From Geobacter sp. (GTDB taxonomy: Bacteria > Desulfobacterota > Desulfuromonadia > Geobacterales > Pseudopelobacteraceae), in the NCBI GenBank assembly GCA_003574895.1, contig PJFB01000016.1, forward strand, positions 22,237 to 86,236: a stretch of DNA of 64,000 nucleotides, given 5' to 3'. The notes beneath the pieces are model-generated. The model had not been told where the DNA came from, did not search any database, and saw nothing but the letters and a program-made list of their open reading frames with translations. Both the position numbers and the translations under genes were made by a program. Positions 45,800-54,036 of the stretch are shown here, in pieces (position 1 is the stretch's first letter; each line of letters begins with the position of its first letter).

Positions 45800-46477
45800 A
45801 TGTTCGACGGGATTTTCTGGGACAACGACGGGGTGCTGATGGAGACCGAGCACCTGTACTATCGAGCCAATGCCGAAGCTCTGGCCCTGGCGGGGGTGGA
45901 GCTTACCCTCGACGACTTCCGCCGCATCTCCCTGCGCCAGGGGGAGAGCGTGCTCACCCTGGCGGGCAGCAGTGAAGAGGAGCTGCGCCGGGTACGGGAC
46001 GAGCGCTATTTCCGGCTCCTGGGGGAGGAGGCGCGGGTGATCCCGGGGGTACGGGAGACCCTAGGCCAACTCCACGGCCGGCTCCCCATGGCCATCGTCA
46101 CCAGCTGCCGGCGGGAGAATTTCCTGCAGATGCACCGGGCCAGCGGGCTGCTGGGCTATTTCGACTTCATCCTGACCCGCGAGGACTATGGCGCCTCCAA
46201 GCCCGATCCTGAGCCGTACCGGACCGCCTGTGCCCGGGCCGGGCTCGATCCCGGCCGCTGCCTGGCCATTGAGGATTCGGAGCGGGGGATCATTGCCGCC
46301 GCCCGGGCCGGCCTGGCCGTTGTTGCCATCCCGGGTCAGATGAACCATGGGGGCGATTTCGGGGCCGCCCGCTGGCTTTTGGACGAAATCCGCCAGCTGC
46401 CGGCGCTTTTGAGCCTTGAGGCCCAAAGTGCTCAAGCGCGTCGAACCGCACTATCTGCTGCTGACCCGGGTCCATGA
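45800..46477 (+). CDS. HAD-superfamily hydrolase (beta-phosphoglucomutase-like)
   Basis: A 225-residue HAD phosphatase. Motif I is DNDGVLMETE (nucleophile aspartate), motif II VTSCRR (usually Ser/Thr), motif III SKPDPEPY and motif IV AIEDSERGI. The helical cap after motif I is that of subfamily I phosphatases such as phosphoglycolate phosphatase and beta-phosphoglucomutase. Substrate unknown. It follows the ATL gene by 8 bp, so they share a transcript. Confidence 0.88.
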   Translation: MFDGIFWDNDGVLMETEHLYYRANAEALALAGVELTLDDFRRISLRQGESVLTLAGSSEEELRRVRDERYFRLLGEEARVIPGVRETLGQLHGRLPMAIVTSCRRENFLQMHRASGLLGYFDFILTREDYGASKPDPEPYRTACARAGLDPGRCLAIEDSERGIIAAARAGLAVVAIPGQMNHGGDFGAARWLLDEIRQLPALLSLEAQSAQARRTALSAADPGP

Positions 46478-46533
46478 CCGGGCGCTTCGCGGCGATGGCC
46501 GGTAAGTGCCAGCACTCTGCAGACCGGTGCTGA

Positions 46534-47592
46534 CTATGGCGCCTCGATCAGCCTTTTCGGCATCACATCGCCCATGGACAATTCGCCTAACAGCCTCCTG
46601 GTCAGGAACGTTTCCATCTCTTCAAGCGTGGCCGGGTCGAACGGCACATTGTCCAGCTTGCCACCGGCCATCATGCCATGCCCGCCGGCGGTCCCTCTTC
46701 CGGCCACCAGCCTTCTGATTATTTCTCCCGCATTGAGGAGCGTGTTTGTCGTGCGGATGGAGAGAATCACTTCATCGTTGTAATGCCCCATGCTCAGCAC
46801 GGTCTCGATACCCTCCAGCCTGATCAGGTAGTCGGCTATCTCCGCCACCACCTCCGGAAAATAGATCGCTTGCAGGTTCACAACCAGCAGCTTTCCGTAA
46901 ATCTTCGCATTTTCAACTCCGCTGTGAATTGTCCGGAAGTGCTCCACCGGCAGCTTGGGATGGGTTATTTCATACAAAAGCCGCTTGTTCGCCAGGGGAA
47001 AGAGGCGAAAGTAGGCGTCCCGGTCGGGTTGGTTCGCTTCCCGGCCCAAGTCCTGGGTTTCGGATTTGATCGCGTAGAACAGGGCAGTGGCCAGCTTTGT
47101 ACCAATTTGGATATTTTGCGTTACCAGGTATTCGTACAGAATGGTGGCGGTAACGCCGTAGTCATCACGGATATCCGCCCATCGGCACTTTTGGGTCGAT
47201 TCGCGCGGGGGATGATGGTCGATGACGATATCCACCCGGCAATCCGCAGGAAGGGAGTTGTTGCCCGTGCCAGGCTGGGTATCAAGCATGCAAACCACGC
47301 TGTATTCCTCAAGAGCCAACATTTCAAGGGGGACGAGTGTAATCTCCAGCTCCTTTGCCATGGCAATGTTTTCACTGCGCCCGATCATGCCGGAAAAGGC
47401 GATAACCGCATCCCTATTCAGTTTCATGGTCAGCAGGTGGCGTAGCGCCATGGCCGATGCCAGGCAATCGGGGTCCGGGTTGTCATGGATGATGATAATG
47501 GTTTTCCCCTTGCCCCGTAACCATTCCAGCATCGCATCTGAGTGTTCTTTTGAGTGCCTTAGGCTTTCCTGAACGCTGCTGTCAGCAATCAT
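46534..47592 (-). CDS. DHH-family phosphoesterase
   Basis: A 352-residue protein with a DHH domain (IIIIHDNPDPDCLASAMALR, then MLDTQPGTGN and VIDHHPPR) and a DHHA1 domain near the C-terminus with GRGTAGGHGMMAGG. Manganese-dependent relatives degrade oligoribonucleotides, pAp or cyclic dinucleotides (NrnA/GdpP group). There is no membrane or PAS part, so NrnA-like activity is more likely than GdpP. AAGGGGAA precedes the ATG at 47592. Convergent with the HAD gene. Confidence 0.87.
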   Translation of the reverse strand: MIADSSVQESLRHSKEHSDAMLEWLRGKGKTIIIIHDNPDPDCLASAMALRHLLTMKLNRDAVIAFSGMIGRSENIAMAKELEITLVPLEMLALEEYSVVCMLDTQPGTGNNSLPADCRVDIVIDHHPPRESTQKCRWADIRDDYGVTATILYEYLVTQNIQIGTKLATALFYAIKSETQDLGREANQPDRDAYFRLFPLANKRLLYEITHPKLPVEHFRTIHSGVENAKIYGKLLVVNLQAIYFPEVVAEIADYLIRLEGIETVLSMGHYNDEVILSIRTTNTLLNAGEIIRRLVAGRGTAGGHGMMAGGKLDNVPFDPATLEEMETFLTRRLLGELSMGDVMPKRLIEAP

Positions 47593-47788
47593 GGCGTTTT
47601 CCCCTTCTGATGTTTTGTCACTGAGGATGACGTAACTATCATACCAAACCTGTGGCAATGCGCTATCTGTTGCCTGCTGAAGGAGAAAGTGACAGGCCAT
47701 TTTTGCCGGCGTACCTGCAAGGAGTGAAACAAATCTGATTTTGGGGATAGGCCTCGCGATTCAGCTGGCGACTGGGGAGAAACAAACA

Positions 47789-48484
47789 TCAGAGGGAAAT
47801 GGGCAGGGAATGGCTGAGGACGATCTCTTCAGGGGTAACACGGGCCTGGTAGGCGAGGAGTTCCACGCCGGCTTCGACCGCCCGGCGCAACAGTCTGCCG
47901 TAGGCAGGGTCAATGGCATCGGCCGGGGCCACTGTCCGGGCGTCTGCCCTCTGCACCACGAACAGGTTGACCGAACGGGCACCGCTCTCCACCATGGCCA
48001 TCAGTTCCCGCAGATGCTTCTGTCCCCGTTCCGTGACTGAGTCGGGAAAGCGGGCCACGTCCCCATCTATCAAGGTGACGTTCTTCACCTCAACGTAACA
48101 GAGCCCTGGGCCTTCCAGTAGCAGGTCGATCCTGCTCCGTTCGCTGCCGTAGCACACCTCCTGCCGAATCAGTTCATAACCCTGCAGCTCAGCCACGATC
48201 CCCTGCTCGATCCCCTCCCTGACAAGCCGGTTGGGTAGTGCGGTGTTAATCCCGACCCAACAGCCATCGGCCTGGACCAGCTCCCAGGTATAGGGAAACT
48301 TGCGTGCGGGGTTGCCGCTTCTGGAGAGGAGTACCAGGCTTCCGGGCACGGCGCATCCCAGCATGCTTCCCGAGTTGGGGCAGTGGGCTGTTACCATCGT
48401 TCCGTCGCCCAGCTCCACGTCTGCCATAAAACGCTTGTAGCGGCGCAGGAGCCGCCCTGGTATGAGTTGGCTTGGAACCTTCAT
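47789..48484 (-). CDS. sfsA: SfsA family protein
   Basis: A 231-residue SfsA: GRLLRRYKRFMADVELGDG at the start, AHCPNSGSMLGC, the nuclease-like RIDLLLEGPGLCYVEVKNVTL and FPDSVTERGQKHLREL. SfsA was named for sugar fermentation stimulation in E. coli; it has a predicted PD-(D/E)xK-like fold and OB-like N-terminus, and its true function is not settled. Single gene. Confidence 0.93.
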   Translation of the reverse strand: MKVPSQLIPGRLLRRYKRFMADVELGDGTMVTAHCPNSGSMLGCAVPGSLVLLSRSGNPARKFPYTWELVQADGCWVGINTALPNRLVREGIEQGIVAELQGYELIRQEVCYGSERSRIDLLLEGPGLCYVEVKNVTLIDGDVARFPDSVTERGQKHLRELMAMVESGARSVNLFVVQRADARTVAPADAIDPAYGRLLRRAVEAGVELLAYQARVTPEEIVLSHSLPISL

Positions 48485-48586
48485 CTTTCACCTGGTACTG
48501 GTGGTGTCTGGCCGAAGAAATGGCGCGGCCATGAAACGTTTGAAAATCGGCCGGTAAGACAAGGGCAACAAATTGAGTTATGGAAG

Positions 48587-48615
48587 CAAAGGGCGGCCAA
48601 AATGGCCGCCCTTTG
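48587..48615. terminator. GGCGGCC-core hairpin (copy 5)
   Basis: CAAAGGGCGGCCA (48587-48599), AAA loop, TGGCCGCCCTTTG (48603-48615): perfect 13-bp arms. It is just beyond the PaaI-like gene on the minus strand and upstream of sfsA. Confidence 0.8.
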
Positions 48616-48645
48616 TGGCTGGCACCAAACTGGCCGGCAGTTGCA

Positions 48646-49164
48646 CTACACAGCCTTCTTTTCCGGAATAGTGATACAGAGGCACTCCCCTTCGGCATAG
48701 GTTGCTTCACCGCAGAATATGCGGCCATGCACCAGCACCTTGCGTCCTTGTGCGGAGATAATGCGGCTCTCAACCGTCACTACCTTTTGCAATGGCAACA
48801 AATTCCGAAAGCTGACATTGAGATTGCCGACCACAATAGGATAGCCCGCAGCCCATGCGGCAAGACCCAACACCTCATCCAGCACAGCAGACACGGATCC
48901 GCCGTGGGCACTTCCTGGAGGACCTTCCGTTTCCGGGCCAAACCATATCCGTGCCTGCAGTTGTTGCTCTTCATCACGGTAATAACGGGCCCTGAAGCGA
49001 TTTCCATCCGGCTCGCCGGAGACGAAACGCAAAGATTCGCCAACCAGCGATGGCGCATCGAATGGAACCCAGCCGGCTTCACCACTCAGATCGACCGGTG
49101 GACAAAGCGTAATACATACTTTCCCAGTTTTGGATTTAGGCACTGATTTACTCTCCCGGATCAT
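48646..49164 (-). CDS. PaaI-like hotdog thioesterase
   Basis: A 172-residue hotdog-fold protein. The 4HBT/PaaI signature is PPGSAHGGSVSAVLDEVLGLAAW, with GNLNVSFRNLLPL as the central strand and helix. It should hydrolyse an acyl- or aryl-CoA thioester in the cytoplasm. The N-terminal 50 residues are longer than in minimal PaaI proteins. No CoA-pathway genes are adjacent, so the substrate is open. Confidence 0.85.
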   Translation of the reverse strand: MIRESKSVPKSKTGKVCITLCPPVDLSGEAGWVPFDAPSLVGESLRFVSGEPDGNRFRARYYRDEEQQLQARIWFGPETEGPPGSAHGGSVSAVLDEVLGLAAWAAGYPIVVGNLNVSFRNLLPLQKVVTVESRIISAQGRKVLVHGRIFCGEATYAEGECLCITIPEKKAV

Positions 49165-49453
49165 TTTCTTTTGTTGAAACAGTCACTGTTCCACACCATA
49201 ACAAACTTTAGCCACGGAATAAAGTGGCTGGAGGACTTTTATTAAAATAATGACCGCACTGCCGGCCGTCCATGCAAATCAATTAATATGCCAGGCAAAT
49301 CCGTGGGGGCCGATGCCCGGATTGCAATATCATCTGGCCTCTGTTGACGTTCTGACAGCTTATTTGCCGTACCGTTCCAGGGGCACAAAAAAAAGGACCG
49401 GCCGCTTAACAAGAAGCAACCAGTCCCATGAAAATCCCTCTTTCGACCTTGAA

Positions 49454-49822
49454 TCAAGATATCATATAGCTAACCATCTTTTTGGTTTCGTCCATTACGC
49501 GGTTCTGATCACCGCAATGGACTGTGACCAAATTTCTTAAATATATCAGCGAGGGTATATCCATCCGATTTATCCTCATTCCCAAACCGGCCTCCGCCTC
49601 ATGCCTGACCACGGTTGCCTTCAAATCCAGAGAAGAGTTTTTGGAGTATTGAACACTAACCTCGACAGAGCTGTTCAAAGGTATTTGATGCTTTGTTTGC
49701 ACGAATAACCCGCGCAGACTGATATTTTCAATCTGCCCGCCGATGGTTTGTCCGCCAACCGTTATGGTGGCGTTTTTAGAAAATTTAGCCCTGGTAAAAG
49801 CCCTGTTTTTCATAAGATTCAC
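49454..49822 (-). CDS. PilZ-domain protein (c-di-GMP binding)
   Basis: A 122-residue stand-alone PilZ domain. The N-terminal RxxxR site is RAFTRAKF (about residues 7-12), and the second motif is ENISLRGLFVQT (D/NxSxxG). These are the c-di-GMP contacts, so the protein should be a soluble c-di-GMP effector; the partner is unknown. The ATG at 49822 or the one at 49813 could start it; AGGTGA favours the pair. A GGDEF gene (18256) and a GEMM riboswitch (53507) are the other cyclic-dinucleotide parts in the window. Confidence 0.85.
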   Translation of the reverse strand: MNLMKNRAFTRAKFSKNATITVGGQTIGGQIENISLRGLFVQTKHQIPLNSSVEVSVQYSKNSSLDLKATVVRHEAEAGLGMRINRMDIPSLIYLRNLVTVHCGDQNRVMDETKKMVSYMIS

Positions 49823-50067
49823 CTAGTTGCATGACATAAAGTTTAGCAATTGAAAACGTATACATTTTTTATCACGATTTAAATGGGGGATCAAGACAAT
49901 ATTAACAGTATCTAATTTTATAACATCTTTTGATTTGTTTTGAAGATAATATTTCTCCGAGACCGACCTGTGAGCACAGGCCTAACAGCCTGCCAACTCA
50001 AACAGGATGGTGGTTTCTCTCAGCAAATTACTTACACTCATTTACGCGATTCCTATTGATATTGGCG

Positions 50068-50076
50068 TGATATAAT
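50068..50076 (+). promoter_or_regulatory. Extended -10 promoter for the 53-residue gene
   Basis: TGATATAAT, a perfect extended -10 box. The predicted start site (about 50083) falls on the first ATG of the frame at 50082, so translation must begin at the later ATG at 50115. Confidence 0.55.
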
Positions 50077-50114
50077 AAGTCATGGACATCATCAAAACAA
50101 AGGGGGCGACTGTC

Positions 50115-50276
50115 ATGAAAACGGCTAAACTTCCGATTACAATTCAGCGGCGCAGTACAAAAGCCACCATGCAGGGCAAACATGAACTGATGATCCGCCG
50201 TGCCAGCAACCACAACGTACATATTATTACCCACCATGGGAAAATACAGTCCGGCCGCAAAGGGCGCACCGCATGA
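50115..50276 (+). CDS. Small basic protein of unknown function
   Basis: A 53-residue, strongly basic protein (many Lys, Arg and His; MKTAKLPITIQRRSTKATMQ ... NHNVHIITHHGKIQSGRKG). AGGGGG lies eight bases before the ATG and an extended -10 box 40 bp upstream, and a hairpin of the GGCGGCC group follows at 50336. This complete small transcription unit supports a real gene. Charge suggests nucleic-acid contact; I do not recognise it. Confidence 0.55.
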   Translation: MKTAKLPITIQRRSTKATMQGKHELMIRRASNHNVHIITHHGKIQSGRKGRTA

Positions 50277-50335
50277 TGCAAAAAAGGGCAGACTTTTGAC
50301 AGGTCCATGATAATCAGGAAGGGACAACTAACGCA

Positions 50336-50365
50336 GATAAAGGCGGTCGCGTGGCCGCCTTTATC
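50336..50365. terminator. GGCGGCC-core hairpin (copy 6)
   Basis: GATAAAGGCGG (50336-50346) and CCGCCTTTATC (50355-50365), extended inward by U-G and C-G pairs around a GCGT loop. It ends the small basic protein gene. Confidence 0.8.
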
Positions 50366-50519
50366 CAGTGGCATGTATAGGTGTCAAACCACACTCTTTA
50401 CTATTTAATACGTGTTGGTCCTCTTCAGCAAGGCGGCGCATGGTTGATAGGATGTGAGGGGGAGTAAGACTGTGTATGACTCACTTAAAGCCACAACATT
50501 TTTATTCAAACCCGGTGAT

Positions 50520-51020
50520 TCAGGCTGGGTTTACCCCCTCAAGCCGCAGCAGAGCCTCTTTCTTGTCCAGTCCCCCGGCATAGCCGGTCAGACTCCCGTC
50601 AACACCTACGACCCTGTGGCACGGAATCAGGATGGAAATGGGGTTATGCCCGACAGCACCACCTACGGCCTGCGCCGACATGGACGTCAGCCTCCCGGCA
50701 CGGGCAATCGCTTGTGCAATTTCACCATACGTGACAACTTCTCCGAAGGGTATTTTCAGAAGCAAATCCCACACGTTTTTCCTGAACAACGACCCGTGCG
50801 GGGCAAGCACGATGTCATGTCCAATATTCTGTCCGGCAAAATATCGTGAAAGATGGGACCGCAGGGCCTTAAAAACGGGATAATCGGGCTCGTTGATCCA
50901 TGCTGCTGTTGTGGTCGGGTAGTATTTTTGACCGATAAACCACAAACCTATAAGAGCCCCCTCTTCGGCTGCTGCCGTCATGGTTCCCAGCGGGGTTTCT
51001 ACCGTGCAGGTGTATTTCAT
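50520..51020 (-). CDS. ogt: Methylated-DNA-[protein]-cysteine S-methyltransferase
   Basis: A 166-residue suicide repair enzyme that takes the alkyl group from O6-alkylguanine. Active site ILIPCHRVVG with cysteine, the DNA-binding segment IPFGEVVTYGEIAQAIARAG and SAQAVGGAVGHNPI are standard. The start MKYTCTVETPLGTM is chosen on family grounds, five bases after the Ada-AlkA stop, so the two are one operon for alkylation damage. Confidence 0.94.
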   Translation of the reverse strand: MKYTCTVETPLGTMTAAAEEGALIGLWFIGQKYYPTTTAAWINEPDYPVFKALRSHLSRYFAGQNIGHDIVLAPHGSLFRKNVWDLLLKIPFGEVVTYGEIAQAIARAGRLTSMSAQAVGGAVGHNPISILIPCHRVVGVDGSLTGYAGGLDKKEALLRLEGVNPA

Positions 51021-51025
51021 GTTTA

Positions 51026-52537
51026 TCAACTCCTTTTTTGATCTTTTGGTACTTTTTTGAGAAAATTCCACAACGTAATGGTTGCATAGGAGCGCCAGGG
51101 ACTCCATGTTTGCGCCAGGGTCTGCATTTCTTCAGACGACATCCCCGACAGCGCCATCTTCAGGCCGTAATCCGTATGAGGGAAAACATCGGGCCAAGCG
51201 AGTGCCCGCATGGCGATATAGTTAACCGTCCAGGGACCGAAACCGGGGAGTTCATGAAGCTTTACCATCTCTCGTCCGGGGTCGGCATGGGGAGAAAGCG
51301 TGATGGAACTGGTCGTCAAGGCTTCAGCCAGTGCATAAATCGAGCGGGCCCTGGCAGCTGTTATGCCGAGAGGCCCCAGATGATCTTCTATCGGCGCTTT
51401 GAGCGCCAGGATTTCATTGGGCAGGGGAAAGGCAAAGGCAAGCTCCGCAAACGGCGTCTCAATCTTCCTGCCCAGAACCTGAGCAAACCGTGTTGCAAGA
51501 GTGCGGGCAGCCTTGACGGTTACCTGTTGCCCCAAAACGGCCCGCACCGATATTTCGAAAGGGTCGAAACATCCCGGCAGACGTATTCCCGGAACGCACA
51601 TATCCGGCGCAATAAGGTTCATAGTCACAAGCTTCTCATGTACATTCGAAGGACTGCAATCTAGGTCGAAAAGGTGTCTGGTTCTCGCCAGTACCTGCGG
51701 CAAAACAGGCAGGAGCGTCGGCGCCACGGTCACGGAAAGGGCATTGTGCCGGGGACCTAGCGATACGGAAATCCAACCGGAATGGACGGTTTCTCCTTTT
51801 TTAACAGATGCAGTGCGCCGGTAGGTGTCCTGTACGACACTCTCTACGCCCGGTATGGCACGATCGGCGAAAAAGGATAGCAGTTCGTTCCAGGCATATG
51901 GGGGCCGATATTCAAGAGACAGGGTTATGCCGTCAATGTCTTTTGCTGAACTGTTGTCATTATTTCTGAAGTTGCCCGGCGTGAGCCGGTAGCGCTTTTT
52001 GAAAAGATCGTTAAAGCGGCGGATACTACCGAATCCCGCTGTCATAGCAACATCCGTCACCCTGAGCCGCGTATCGGTAAGCAGATTTTTTGCCAGAAGC
52101 AATCTCCGGGTCCGGAGATATTGCACGGGAGAGACGCCGTACTCTGCAGCAAAAACCCGGCGCAGGTGCCGGTCCGTAATACCAAGCATGGCTGCCAAGT
52201 CCGGGATGCTGCAATCGGCCAGCAAATCCTCTTCCATGATGAGCGTAGCGATGCGCGCAAGCCGCGTAACAGAATCCATGGGGGCCAGGCCGGGAGCCAG
52301 CTCCGGGCGGCACCTTAGGCACGGCCTGTAGCCGGCAGCTTCGGCCGCGGCAGCACTGATGAAAAATGAACAGTTTTCCTCTTTGGGAGGTTTTACACGG
52401 CAGATCGGACGACAATAGATACCGGTGGAGGAAACTCCACAAAAAAAGCGACCGTCGAAGCGGCTATCACGGGCAAGCAATGCCGCATAGCAGGCTGTGT
52501 CATCCAGCAACAGTGTATGTGTCCTTTTGAGTGGCAT
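51026..52537 (-). CDS. Ada-type regulator fused to AlkA DNA-3-methyladenine glycosylase
   Basis: A 503-residue fusion. Residues 10-80: Ada zinc domain (RFFCGVSSTGIYCRPICRVK ... CLRCRPE), whose cysteines accept methyl from phosphotriesters. Residues 85-185: AraC-type helix-turn-helix (DLAAMLGITDRHLRRVFAAE, AMTAGFGSIRRFNDLFKKRY). Residues 195-495: AlkA with its N-terminal domain and helix-hairpin-helix (LHELPGFGPWTVNYIAMRAL) and the catalytic aspartate in FPHTD. It senses methylation, activates the operon and excises 3-methyladenine. GGGGGAAGG precedes the ATG. ogt follows at once. Confidence 0.93.
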   Translation of the reverse strand: MPLKRTHTLLLDDTACYAALLARDSRFDGRFFCGVSSTGIYCRPICRVKPPKEENCSFFISAAAAEAAGYRPCLRCRPELAPGLAPMDSVTRLARIATLIMEEDLLADCSIPDLAAMLGITDRHLRRVFAAEYGVSPVQYLRTRRLLLAKNLLTDTRLRVTDVAMTAGFGSIRRFNDLFKKRYRLTPGNFRNNDNSSAKDIDGITLSLEYRPPYAWNELLSFFADRAIPGVESVVQDTYRRTASVKKGETVHSGWISVSLGPRHNALSVTVAPTLLPVLPQVLARTRHLFDLDCSPSNVHEKLVTMNLIAPDMCVPGIRLPGCFDPFEISVRAVLGQQVTVKAARTLATRFAQVLGRKIETPFAELAFAFPLPNEILALKAPIEDHLGPLGITAARARSIYALAEALTTSSITLSPHADPGREMVKLHELPGFGPWTVNYIAMRALAWPDVFPHTDYGLKMALSGMSSEEMQTLAQTWSPWRSYATITLWNFLKKVPKDQKRS

Positions 52538-52710
52538 ACCTTCCCCCTTTTTAACTACTTTACAGCAAGATGGAGAAAATATGCTGGCTGTTTTCGGACA
52601 TGAAAACATGGTGATGGACTTTTGACCGGTTTATTTAAATGCACTGTCGAGAAAAATTTAGGGGGTGATTTACAACATGGCAGGATGAAGATGAGTAATG
52701 ACTGTTTGAT
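52538..52710. other. Upstream region of the ada-alkA operon
   Basis: About 170 bp. It should contain the operon promoter and Ada-binding site on the minus strand; I could not fix either by eye. The neighbouring 52711-52820 is a palindromic repeat described separately. Confidence 0.35.
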
Positions 52711-52820
52711 GGGGACAGACCATCCGAAATGGTCTGGGGACAAGCTCTGCGACGGGGCGCGGGATCAGGCCTTGAAAAGTCATATTTTGAAGTAAAAAGT
52801 GATTTTCAAGACCTGACCCG
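52711..52820. repeat. Compound palindromic (REP/MITE-like) element
   Basis: Two adjacent inverted repeats. The first is CAGACCAT (52716-52723), CCGAA, ATGGTCTG (52729-52736), flanked by GGGGAC on both sides. The second pairs 52761-52783 with 52800-52819: GGGaTCAGGcCTTGAAAAgT against a near-complement with one substitution and two single-base gaps. GGGTCAGG...CTTGAAAA ends of this kind are typical of REP sequences served by Y1 (REP-associated) transposases; none is in this window. It sits right behind the 52831 gene and may end its transcript. Confidence 0.65.
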
Positions 52821-52830
52821 CTGCACACTG

Positions 52831-53406
52831 TTATCTGCGGTCTTCTCTGTAATCTCTGCGCCGGTCTTCCCTATAATCAATGCGCCGATCTTCCTGGCGG
52901 TTTCCTCTATATTCACCTCGGTGATCATCCCTCGGGCTGTTGTCTCTCCTGTTGCCACGCCAATTACCCTCGGGACGATACCAGCGGCCGCGATAATTGT
53001 CGCGGTTGTGTTGATATGCCGAATATTCTCTGTCACGATAGGTACGGATCTGTTCGTAGCGGAATCTACGCAACTTTGGCGGTATCCTGCGATTGGCTGA
53101 CATCCACGGTCCCTGGCAAGAGGGAGATACGTACCAGCTCCCACCGTTATACAGATAGTAATTGCGGTCAACGTAGACGATGTCATAGGGGATGCCGACC
53201 GAAACATAAAATCCGAGATTCGGGGAGAAGATGAACTCGGGTTGGGCGTCGATCACTACTTGCGGTGCGTAAACCGGCGGTGGAGGCGGACTTACAATAA
53301 CCGCTGACGGAGTGCCGATGTTGACGCTCAGGTTGAATTCACTTCTGGCTTCAATGGCCTGAACAGAAAAAAACAAAACAGTTGCAATGACAATGGCGGT
53401 TTTCAA
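52831..53406 (-). CDS. Exported Arg/Tyr-rich protein of unknown function
   Basis: A 191-residue protein with a signal peptide (residues 1-21, cut after EA), a proline hinge VSPPPPPVYAPQ, a compact domain (FYVSVGIPYDIVYVDRNYYL, then GGSWYVSPSCQGPW) and a very basic C-terminal third made of degenerate RxDYREDRR units. Secreted or periplasmic; the basic tail could bind polyanions. Its leader carries a promoter, a GEMM-type riboswitch and an overlapping terminator (53477-53637), so its level should follow a cyclic dinucleotide. AAAGGAG precedes the start, which is a TTG. Confidence 0.75.
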   Translation of the reverse strand: MKTAIVIATVLFFSVQAIEARSEFNLSVNIGTPSAVIVSPPPPPVYAPQVVIDAQPEFIFSPNLGFYVSVGIPYDIVYVDRNYYLYNGGSWYVSPSCQGPWMSANRRIPPKLRRFRYEQIRTYRDREYSAYQHNRDNYRGRWYRPEGNWRGNRRDNSPRDDHRGEYRGNRQEDRRIDYREDRRRDYREDRR

Positions 53407-53476
53407 AACGGCTCCTTTCTTCTACAAGTATTTTTCAAACTGTTCCATACAAGTTGCTGCAGCGTACAAAATAAAA

Positions 53477-53520
53477 CAGCCGGATTGCCGAAAGTTTGTG
53501 ACATTTCGGCAACCCGGCTG
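53477..53520 (-). terminator. Riboswitch expression-platform terminator
   Basis: Read on the minus strand: CAGCCGGGTTGCCGAAA (53520-53504), a 10-nt loop and TTTCGGCAATCCGGCTG (53493-53477) with one mismatch, followed by TTTTATTTTG. Its 5' arm is the 3' conserved part of the riboswitch, so the aptamer and this terminator exclude each other. Confidence 0.85.
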
Positions 53521-53584
53521 TCTCTGTGAGACCCTATAGGCTTTCCGCCCCATTCTCGCGAATGGTTGAGTATTATCGTCTACC
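53507..53584 (-). promoter_or_regulatory. GEMM-class cyclic-dinucleotide riboswitch (c-di-GMP-I or cGAMP type)
   Basis: On the minus strand the order is CAACC, a stem CATTC-GCGA-GAATG with a GNRA tetraloop (53564-53551), then GGGCGGAAAGCC (53550-53539), a short stem GGTCT/AGAC, and AGCCGGGTTGCCG (53519-53507). This is the GEMM-I layout: P1b with GNRA loop, the (R)CGnAAAGCC joining strand, the second helix, and the 3' AGCCGGGTTGCCG strand. The base aligned with the ligand-contacting G20 of Vc2 appears to be A or C rather than G, which would suit the cGAMP-type subgroup of Geobacter. The outer P1 helix is weak. Confidence 0.75.
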
Positions 53585-53608
53585 AGGATTCGTATGTATT
53601 TTCTGGTA

Positions 53609-53637
53609 TTTTATGCATATGAAACACTGAATGTCAA
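53609..53637 (-). promoter_or_regulatory. Sigma-70 type promoter of the riboswitch leader
   Basis: On the minus strand TTGACA (53637-53632), 17-bp spacer, ATAAAA (53614-53609). Transcription would start near 53602, about 20 bases before the aptamer. Confidence 0.6.
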
Positions 53638-53784
53638 TATTATCATCAGCGCAAATTCATTGCGGCATGCAGGCGTTTGCTTAATGACGTTAGCTCTGGG
53701 AGGAGAAAAAAGAGATTGTGTCGCCAGATAATTCCTTGTACGCTCGCCACTCTACAGAATCCGATCACGACCAGAGGACGATAA

Positions 53785-54009
53785 ATGCGTAAAGCAGACA
53801 AAACAAAGTTAGAAGCGCCATTAACTCCGGATGAGACGCGCTGGGCAATCGAAATCGCGGACAAATTGCCGGATGATGTTGATCTCACTTTTGAAGAGGT
53901 AAAGATACTGACCAGGATACCGATTGACCAGTGGCCCAAAAAGCTGCTGAACAAGGTCAGGGATGTTATTGACTTTGCCGATTTTCTGGATGACCAGCCC
54001 GAGGAATAA
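53785..54009 (+). CDS. Small acidic hypothetical protein
   Basis: A 74-residue helical, acidic protein (LTPDETRWAIEIADKLPDDV, EVKILTRIPIDQWPKKLLNK, DFADFLDDQPEE). AGAGGA lies upstream of the ATG. It is 27 bp before srkA on the same strand and probably cotranscribed. I do not recognise the family; no cysteines or membrane segments. Confidence 0.65.
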   Translation: MRKADKTKLEAPLTPDETRWAIEIADKLPDDVDLTFEEVKILTRIPIDQWPKKLLNKVRDVIDFADFLDDQPEE

Positions 54010-54036
54010 CATTCAACCATAAGGACTAAATACCAT

